Source: Brasenia schreberi
Taxonomy: Eukaryota; Streptophyta; Magnoliopsida; Nymphaeales; Cabombaceae
Direction: 5' to 3'
Assembly (NCBI GenBank): GCA_036023115.1
Contig: JAYKKT010000079.1
Span: 8,879,001 to 8,943,000, forward strand
DNA length: 64,000 nucleotides
Shown: one piece after another, positions 58,000-64,000 of the stretch
Layout of the letters: each line of letters begins with the position of its first letter
Position numbering within the stretch: the stretch's first letter is position 1
Position numbers and translations under genes: made by a program
The notes under the pieces: model-generated
What the model saw: only the letters and a program-made list of their open reading frames with translations
Databases searched by the model: none
What the model was told of the DNA's origin: nothing

Positions 58000-58690
58000 C
58001 CCCCCTCAAGTTGGGAGTGAGATACTTCGAACTCCAAACTTGCCAAAACACTGGTTCCTCTTCACCACACGTGCACGAGCGATCTCTTCGAGGCTTCTGT
58101 AAAACGACTTGAACAATCAAGAACACATGGGTAGCACACGACCCTTCTATGGGTGTCGATTGCTCCCTCTCTCTTTCTTCTTCTCTATAAAGTGATTCAG
58201 CATCTACACTTAAAAGCCATGTTTCTTCTACACTTGAGAAAGCTGATATTTTGTGATTGGAGGTACTACTCCACCATACACACTTCACATGGCTTTTCCT
58301 ACGCCCCTTCATATGGGGACTGCAGCCGGTGTGTTGGTTGGGTGCCCTCTCTCTACAACTCAAATAACAGAATACAGTCATCTGCTTATACTAGTCGGTC
58401 TGCACCCCTTCACATGGTGACTAGAACCGCTTTTTCAGCCCTCCTAGCTGTTTACTTCAGCAACTCAAGGTTTTAACTTTCATGCTTCTTGGTGATATTG
58501 CTACATTCCATACCATCAAATTCCTCTAACCTCTTCTATGATTTGATTTTTCATGCATATGTAGTGAAACAAGACTGATTTTCTGCATTCCATCTTTCCT
58601 TCTATTTTCATTCAGTTGTTTTTCCAATGAAGAAATCATCACTACTACTTCAAAGTTTTTCTCAGCATTTTAGCAAACACTTATATGAAA
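58000..58690 (-). mobile_element. KUP element, shared non-coding 3' region
   Basis: Read on the minus strand, this aligns along its length with 28,290-28,418 plus 30,821-31,340. Small open frames here (58,153-58,476 plus, 57,944-58,381 minus) are not conserved between copies and are not called. Confidence 0.85.
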
Positions 58691-58835
58691 GTAAACATCT
58701 CTCTTAGGCATTTCATCAAATACTTGATGTGCATGTGCATATTTCTTTTAAACATTTTATCGAACAGTTGTCCTGTAGAGTTGAAGTTTCTGTGAAACAT
58801 TTCATCAAACAGATACTGCATCATTTCATCTTGCA
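58690..58835 (-). pseudogene. PPR-like captured fragment
   Basis: Three related phrases occur at 17-20 residue spacing on the minus strand: LFDEMFHRN, LFDKMFKRN and, after a frame change, QVFDEMPKRDV (58,695-58,735). VFDEMPKRDV is the signature end of a PLS-type pentatricopeptide repeat motif. The usual spacing in PPR proteins is about 31 residues, so parts are missing. The copy at 28,190-28,300 retains VFNEISHRS and VFDEMFK in the same place. A chance match is possible but three occurrences make it less likely. Confidence 0.45.
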
Positions 58836-58837
58836 CG

Positions 58838-58911
58838 CTATCGACATCTTCTATCCATCGTTTCATCTTGTACGCTATTGACATCTTCTATCTTTACTGT
58901 CTTCATCATGC
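58838..58911 (-). repeat. 37-bp tandem duplication
   Basis: ATAGAAGATGTC(A/G)ATAGCGT appears twice in a row, followed each time by (A/G)CAAGATGAAA(C/T)GATG. It produces the protein phrases [12 protein letters not shown] and [12 protein letters not shown] at the end of the KUP fragment. Confidence 0.85.
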
Positions 58912-59530
58912 CCTTAAGAGTTGACAAGTAAACGACTTCAATTGATTCGAAAAAGCGAAGAAATATCAAGGACAGAAAAACACTCCTTTGCCATACGAAC
59001 ATTATAACAAGAGCCATGAGCCACGTTGCAACAAACATCACGCATATGAAAGCGATTCCGTAGGCATTTCCAATCAACGTGGTATCCTGGAAAAGAATCG
59101 TAAGAGCTACACAAAGGACCATGAGAATCCAGTTTATTTTTGGAATATAAATTTGCCCAAATATCCATCTTGAAGTGTGGACAACCTTCACCCTCGGAAA
59201 GCAACCAAAGGCTTGGCACTGCATAATGATTGAGAATGTAGCAGAGATCACTGCCTGGCTTGCAATAATAGAAGCAAGTGTGGCGATCACAAAGACGGGC
59301 CAAAAGACAGTCTCTGGAATGGACTAGTAGAAACTTGTTGGTATAGCAGTAAGGTTCTTAGACACGTAAGCAGCCTGCCCCATGTACTGAGGTACTAAAC
59401 ATGGGTATATGACTCCAACAAATGTGACCCTTATAGAAGTTGCAGTGAAATGTCCAAGGTCTGCAAACATTGCCTCCGTACCTGTAATGCAAAGAAGAAT
59501 GCCTCCAAGAGAAATCCAACCATCTTCCAT
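58905..59530 (-). pseudogene. Captured KUP/HAK potassium transporter fragment
   Basis: One continuous minus-strand frame of about 205 codons with a single stop (TAG at 59,324-59,326). It reads [60 protein letters not shown], stop, [60 protein letters not shown] and [20 protein letters not shown]. These are central membrane segments of KUP/HAK/KT K+ uptake transporters, about a quarter of a normal protein of nearly 800 residues. No intron interrupts it. It begins only about 50 bp inside the primer site, in the position where gag would start, so it is a passenger of the retrotransposon. It cannot form a transporter. Confidence 0.92.
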
Positions 59531-59582
59531 CTTTTTCTTTTTTATTGCAACTCGCCCTCCTTGCTACTCCAAACGATCGATG

Positions 59583-59594
59583 ACTCTGATACCA
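59583..59594 (-). other. tRNA primer-binding site (initiator Met) of the KUP element
   Basis: On the minus strand it reads TGGTATCAGAGT, matching the initiator Met-tRNA 3' end with one change at the last base. It directly adjoins the right LTR. Confidence 0.95.
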
Positions 59595-59934
59595 TGTTGA
59601 AAAACGTGGTTGCGTAGCGGATAATCAATAATAGAAAACATGAACACAAGATAAAGAGAAAAAGGATGGAGATCAGAGGAGGGAGCGGACCTCCAATGGA
59701 GGCTGCCCCCCTCTCTCTTTCTTTCTTAATCTCATACCCTTAACCCTAATTCAACCTATTAGCCCTTATATAAGGAGCTGTAAAATGTAAAATGACCAAA
59801 ATACCTTTAGTATAAAAAATTACCAAAATGCCTTTACGACTTCGGACAATTACAATAATACATAAAACATCAAATTTACTATCCTAAAACATCAACCTTA
59901 CTAAAACTGATTGTAAAACACATATTCTTCAATA
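59595..59934 (-). repeat. 5' LTR of the KUP element (340 bp)
   Basis: On the plus strand it runs from TGTTGAAAAACGTGG to ...CATATTCTTCAATA. A TATATAAGG box lies at about 59,766. It differs from the other LTR at scattered positions, so the insertion is not recent. Confidence 0.92.
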
Positions 59935-59939
59935 TAGCT

Positions 59940-60398
59940 ATCCTAAAAATATCTCTTTCACCCTCTTTTGAGTTGAGTTTTTTATATAAATCCTCCTAAA
60001 TTTTAGCTTTTACTTCACTCACGGTCTTTTTCATTTCCTTCTTTGCTTTCTTATAAGCCTCTAAAGTTTCACTAGTTTTCTTAGCATAATGTAATTTATA
60101 ACATGCCCTGTTTGCCTTATTTTATTTTGCACTACTTTACTCCACTACCAAGCTTCTTTTTGTGCCGATACACCTCCCTTAGATACACCTAACACATCTT
60201 TCGCCACTTTTCTAATATGTATAGTCATATTATTCCACATATCACAAGGTGTACCAACATAATTCCAAACATCTCTTTAAAACTTTCTATTTAAATATAT
60301 CTTCTTTCTCGCTTTTGAGGTTCCACCATTTAGTTCGAATAGCTCGATGCACTCTTTTCTTCTTTTTCTATTTTTTATTTATAAATTTATAACTAAAA
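59940..60398 (-). mobile_element. Antisense LINE, part 2
   Basis: This continues the LINE from 54,328 without loss (CCCTAGCT joined to ATCCTAAAAATATC) back to the endonuclease end. At 60,398 the full-length LINE is inserted. At the codon where the full-length copy has a stop, this copy reads CATAATG, that is a Tyr codon on the minus strand. Confidence 0.92.
60381..60398. repeat. LINE target-site duplication, left copy
   Basis: ATAAATTTATAACTAAAA is repeated at 63,685-63,702; a preceding T on both sides could extend it to 19 bp. It frames the full-length LINE exactly. Confidence 0.95.
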
Positions 60399-60513
60399 AA
60401 CTCCGCCCATGTAAGGGATCACCCTTGCATTGCCGGTCCCAAGCCCGGATAAAGGAGGAGGGTTGTGTTAGGCTTCCGACAGCCAGCGTAAAACTTCGTC
60501 AGATTTCTACAAC

Positions 60514-63500
60514 ATGGATTACAAAAATTATGAGCATTGCTTTGGGGCGTCCCCGCCTAGCGACGTGCTGCAGAGCCCGAATGCAGTAAGAAGTAAGCAA
60601 GGGCCACTACATTTTCGCCCGAATGTAGTGAATCAATTGCAGAGAGGGTTTCCACATCATGGACGGGTGTGGGTAAAGAAGTTAGTCCCGCTACATTGCC
60701 GCCCGAATGTAGTGAAAAATTTTCAGAGAGGGTCTCCGCATTTTGATTATGGACGGATACGGGGGGTAAGGAAGCTAGTCCTAGATAATAAGATTCGTAT
60801 TGGTTCTTGGAATATCGGAACATTATCGGGTAAGCTAATGGAGGTGGTAGATACTATGATTCGGAGAAAGATTCATATTCTATGTTTACAAGAGACAAAA
60901 TGGGTTGGAGAAAAAGCAAAGGAGATAGAGGATACAGGTTTTAAATTATGGTACTCAGGTAAAGAAAAGGCCCGAAACGGAGTTGGTATTATCATAAATA
61001 AAGATTTAAAGGAGAGTGTAGTAGACATACAACGATATGGTGACCGAATCATGACGTTGAAATTAGTGTTAGGAGTAGAGGTTTTGAATATAGTTTGTGC
61101 TTACGCACCCCAAGTAGGACTAGAAGATAGTATAAAGACAGTTTTTTGGGAAGAGTTAGATAAGGTGTTTCAAAAGATTCCACAAAGGGAGATGATTTGT
61201 TTAGGAGGAGATTTAAATGGACATGTCGGTAAAGAGGCATTAGGATATCAAGGGATTCATGGAAACTTTGGTTATGGGGATATAAACGAGGAAGGTAGGG
61301 AGATTTTAAATTTTGCTATGGCATTTGATCTCTTTATAGTCAATACAATCTTCAAAAAACGAGATGAACATTTAATTACTTATAAGAGTGGCTTATCACA
61401 AACACAAATTGATTACTTTATTTGTAGAAAAAAAGATAGAGCGTCTTGTAAAGATTGTAAGGTAATTCCAGGAGAAAGCTTAAGCACCCAACATCGACTT
61501 TTAGTTATGGATTTACAAATAAAAAAATGGACAAAGAAGAAAAGAGTGCATCGAGCTATTCGGACTAAATGGTGGAACCTCAAAAGCGAGAAAGAAGATA
61601 TATTTAAACAAAAAGTCCTTCAAGGAGATGTTTGGAATTATGTTGGCACACCCTCTGATATGTGGAACAATATGGCTATACATATTAGGAAAGTGGCGAA
61701 AGATGTGTTAGGGGTATCTAAGGGAGGTGTACCGGCACAAAAAGAAGCTTGGTGGTGGAGTGAAGTAGTACAAAACAAAATCAAGGCAAAGAGGGCATGT
61801 TACAAATTACATTAAGCTAAGAAAACTAGTGAAACTTTAGAAGCTTATAAGAAAGCAAAGAAGGAAGCAAAAAAGGCCGTTAGTGAAGCAAAAGCTAAGA
61901 TTTGGGAGGACTTATATAAAAAACTCAACTCAAAAGAGGGTGAAAGAGATATTTTTAGGATAGCTAGGGCTAGAGATAAGAAAACTAAAGATCTTAATTA
62001 TGTTAGATGCATTAAAGACGAGGATGAAAAAATTCTAGTGGCAAATGATGATATAAGAAATAGATGGAAAAACTATTTTTATAATCTTTTTAATGAAAAT
62101 AAAGATGTTAGTATTAGTTTAGGAGATTTAGCCAAGTCAGAAAAGTATATAAACCACAATTTCTACCGACGTATTCAAAAGAATGAAGTCAAAGAGGCTC
62201 TTAAACATATGAAGAGTGGTAAATCGGTAGGACCAGATAATATTCCTATAGAAGTTTGGAAAATACTAGGAGAAATAGGAATCACTTGGCTCACAAGACT
62301 ATTTAATGAAATATGGAAAAATCAAAAGATGCCCGAGGAATGGAGAGCAAGTACACTTATACCCGTATATAAGAACAAGGGAGACATTCAAAATTGTGCG
62401 AATTATCGAGGTATCAAGTTAATGAGTCATACTATGAAATTATGGGAAAGAATTATCGAACGTAGGTTAAGACAAGTATCAAGTACAACAGAGAACCAAT
62501 TTGGATTTATGCTAGGTAGATCTACTATTGAAGCGATTCACCTTTTGAGACGTCTTATGGAACATTTTAGAGCAAAAAAGAAAGACCTTCACATGATATT
62601 TATTGATCTAGAAAAAGCTTATGATAGGGTACCGAGGGAGGTTCTTTGGAGAACTTTGGAAAAAAGAGGTATCCCATTGACATATATTAACCTTATAAGA
62701 GACATGTATGATGGTGCAAAAACATGTGTGAGGACTCATGAAGGAACGACAGACTTCTTTGAAGTTAATATTGGGTTACATCAAGGATCAACTTTAAGTC
62801 CATACTTATTTATAATGGTGATGGATGAGTTAACAAAACATATTCAAGATGAAGTACCTTGGTGTATGTTATTTGCAGATGACATTGTATTAGTGGAGGA
62901 GTCTAAGGAAAAAGTTAATAGAAAATTGGAACTATGGAGAGAAACATTAGAAAACAAAGGCCTCCGACTTAGTAGAACAAAGACAAAATATATGGAATGT
63001 AAGTTTGATCATTTGGCTACTTCAGAGGACATAGAAATTAAAATTGGCACACATTGCATTCCCCAAAAGGAAAGTTTTAAATACCTAGGGTCAATTTTTC
63101 AAAGTGATGGAAGAATTGATGAAGATGTTACACATAGAATTAATGCTGGTTGGTTAAAATGGAGAGGAGCATCAGGTATTCTTTGTGATAAGAAGATACC
63201 ATTAAAATTAAAAGGTAAATATTATAGAGCAGCAGTTAGGCCTGCCATGTTTTATGGTTCTGAGTGTTGGGCACTTAATCATCAACATGTACAAAAGATG
63301 TCTGTGACAGAAATGAAGATGTTGAGATGGATGAGTGGTCATACAAGAAAAGACCGTATACATAATGAGGTTATTAGAAACAAATTAGGAGTGGCACCAA
63401 TAGAGGATAAAATGAGAGAACATCGTTTAAGATGGTTTGGACATATAGAAAGAAGATCAAAAGAAGAACCTGTAAGAAGGTTAGAAAAACTAAATTTGGA

Positions 63501-63645
63501 AAGTATTAAAAGAGGTAGAGGACGACCACAAAAGTGTTGGAAAGAAACAATAAAGAATGATCTAGTTTATTGGGAGTTAACTGCTAACATGGCACACGAT
63601 AGAGATCTGTGGAAACAAAGAATCCATGTAGCCGACCCCGTCTAG
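60514..63645 (+). pseudogene. LINE polyprotein: endonuclease and reverse transcriptase, one stop
   Basis: The frame is open from ATG 60,514 to TAG 63,645 (1,043 codons) except for one TAA at 61,813-61,815. Endonuclease (about residues 95-335): GSWNIGTLSG, CLQETKWVG, AYAPQVGLED, GGDLNGHVGK, QTQIDYFICR, TQHRLLVMDL. RT (about 610-830): [41 protein letters not shown], and the catalytic FADDIVL. The C-terminus has a basic [13 protein letters not shown] block. The N-terminal 90 residues contain a two-copy 28-residue repeat. The stop replaces a Tyr codon present in the neighbouring old copy. It lies between endonuclease and RT, so as read only the endonuclease half would be made. Confidence 0.95.
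60607..60775 (+). repeat. Two-copy 84-bp repeat in the LINE N-terminal coding region
   Basis: CTACATT(TT/GC)CGCCCGAATGTAGTG starts at 60,607 and 60,691. Each is followed by AGAGAGGGT(T/C)TCC and ATGGACGG. The protein phrases are PLHFRPNVVNQLQRGFPHHG and PLHCRPNVVKNFQRGSPHFD. Antisense LINE copies such as 31,645-32,794 carry both units, so the duplication is a family feature. Confidence 0.8.
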
Positions 63646-63659
63646 AATGGGAAAAGGCT

Positions 63660-63684
63660 TAGTTGTTGTTGTTGTTGTTGTTGT
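63660..63684 (+). repeat. (TTG)n tail of the full-length LINE
   Basis: Seven or eight GTT units follow GGGAAAAGGCTTA, directly before the right target duplication. Confidence 0.95.
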
Positions 63685-63702
63685 ATAAATTTATAACTAA
63701 AA
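63685..63702. repeat. LINE target-site duplication, right copy
   Basis: ATAAATTTATAACTAAAA is identical to 60,381-60,398. Confidence 0.95.
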
Positions 63703-64000
63703 GTCAATGTTGGGTGGTTAAACTTTCTCGTGGAATTACCTTGCAATCAATACAATACGTTCTATCTTTTTTTACAAATAGAGTAATGAATTTGTTTTTG
63801 TGATAAGCCACTCTTATAAGTAATTAAATGTTCATCTCGTTTTTTGAAGATTATATTGACTATAAAGAGATCAAATGCCGTAGCAAAATTTAAAATCTCC
63901 CTACCTTCCTCATTTATATCCCCAAAACCAAAGTTTCCATGAATACCTTGATATCCTAATGCCTCTTTACTGACATGTTCATTTAAGTTTCCTCCTAAAC
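63703..64000 (-). mobile_element. Antisense LINE, part 3, continues past the window
   Basis: This resumes the endonuclease region of the old antisense LINE (minus strand: KSGL.., FGFGDINEEGREI, NLNEHVSKEALGYQG). The 5' end should lie a few hundred bases beyond 64,000. Confidence 0.92.

Larger units (their letters stand above)
54329..59934 (-). mobile_element. Non-autonomous copia-like element with captured KUP and PPR-like sequence
   Basis: It is flanked by TAGCT on both sides (54,324-54,328 and 59,935-59,939), inside LINE sequence that reads CCCTAGCTATCC when joined. The LTRs are at 54,329-57,999 (interrupted by a hAT element) and 59,595-59,934. A primer site lies inside the right LTR and a purine tract (TTGAGGGGGG on the minus strand) inside the left LTR, so the element is transcribed leftwards. 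The 1.6 kb interior has no gag, protease, integrase or RT; it consists of a KUP transporter fragment, a PPR-like stretch and a non-coding 3' part shared with the copy at 28,150-31,644. It must have been mobilised in trans. Confidence 0.9.
60399..63684 (+). mobile_element. Full-length RTE-type LINE (about 3.29 kb)
   Basis: It has a short 5' region (AACTCCGCCCATGTAAGGG), one long reading frame with apurinic-type endonuclease and reverse transcriptase, a very short 3' region and a (TTG)n tail (63,660-63,684). There is no poly(A). These traits and the size fit the RTE clade. It inserted in sense orientation into an older antisense copy of its own family. The 18-19 bp duplication is intact. Confidence 0.95.

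Noticed and set aside
58838..59530. A functional KUP potassium transporter gene
   Set aside because: Only about a quarter of the protein is present, with an in-frame stop, and it lies inside LTRs with a primer site and target duplication.
60557..60823. Minus-strand frame opposite the LINE N-terminus
   Set aside because: It is a shadow of the LINE coding frame and its repeat; no independent motif.
1..64000. CRISPR arrays, bacterial operons, rRNA or tRNA genes
   Set aside because: No regularly spaced identical repeats, no Shine-Dalgarno-type gene organisation and no recognisable RNA gene were found; all evidence points to plant nuclear DNA.

Overview
The window is AT-rich nuclear DNA from a flowering plant and is almost entirely transposable elements (TEs) layered into one another. 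It contains one recognisable host gene, cut into exons by TE-filled introns. The evidence for a plant is: Ty1/copia elements primed by initiator-Met tRNA, an RTE-type LINE with a (TTG)n tail, hAT elements with a BED finger and DUF659, a MULE transposase with OTU-like and plant-mobile-domain (PMD) remnants, and fragments of plant-type KUP potassium transporter, PPR, RRM and G6PDH genes. The species cannot be named from sequence alone.

Layout. 1-9,045: no confident gene; a TA microsatellite, a repeat pair, a LINE fragment and a short MULE-type inverted-repeat element. 9,046-16,306: three MULE-family elements side by side: a deleted copy with transposase core, a long foldback, and a deleted copy with transposase C-terminus, OTU-like segment and an opposing PMD remnant. 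16,474-16,594: a possible 5' exon. 16,999-18,693: small LINE pieces. 18,694-25,813: a 5'-truncated copia element carrying two DNA transposons, one with a captured RRM fragment. 25,814-31,644: copia fragments, a G6PDH-like fragment, and a non-autonomous copia-like element split by a 2.4 kb gypsy-type solo LTR.

32,959-49,775: three exons (128, 170 and 78 bp), with matching phases, of a leucine-rich-repeat (RNI/AMN1-like) protein. The introns hold a complete degenerate copia element (34,256-39,288, duplication TAGAT), LINEs, a solo LTR and a hAT copy. Further exons should lie beyond the window, and upstream exons are not identified.

50,211-64,000: copia and gypsy remnants, then a nest. An old antisense LINE was hit by a copia-like element (duplication TAGCT) whose internal region is a captured KUP fragment plus PPR-like sequence. 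One LTR of that element was later hit by a full hAT element. The same old LINE was separately hit by a nearly intact full-length LINE (60,399-63,684, 18-19 bp duplication) with one in-frame stop.

No tRNA, rRNA, CRISPR array or bacterial-type operon was seen. All TE genes appear broken; the LINE at 60.4-63.7 kb is the closest to intact. The most interesting signals are repeated capture of host coding fragments by short non-autonomous elements, and the MULE family with two opposing genes.
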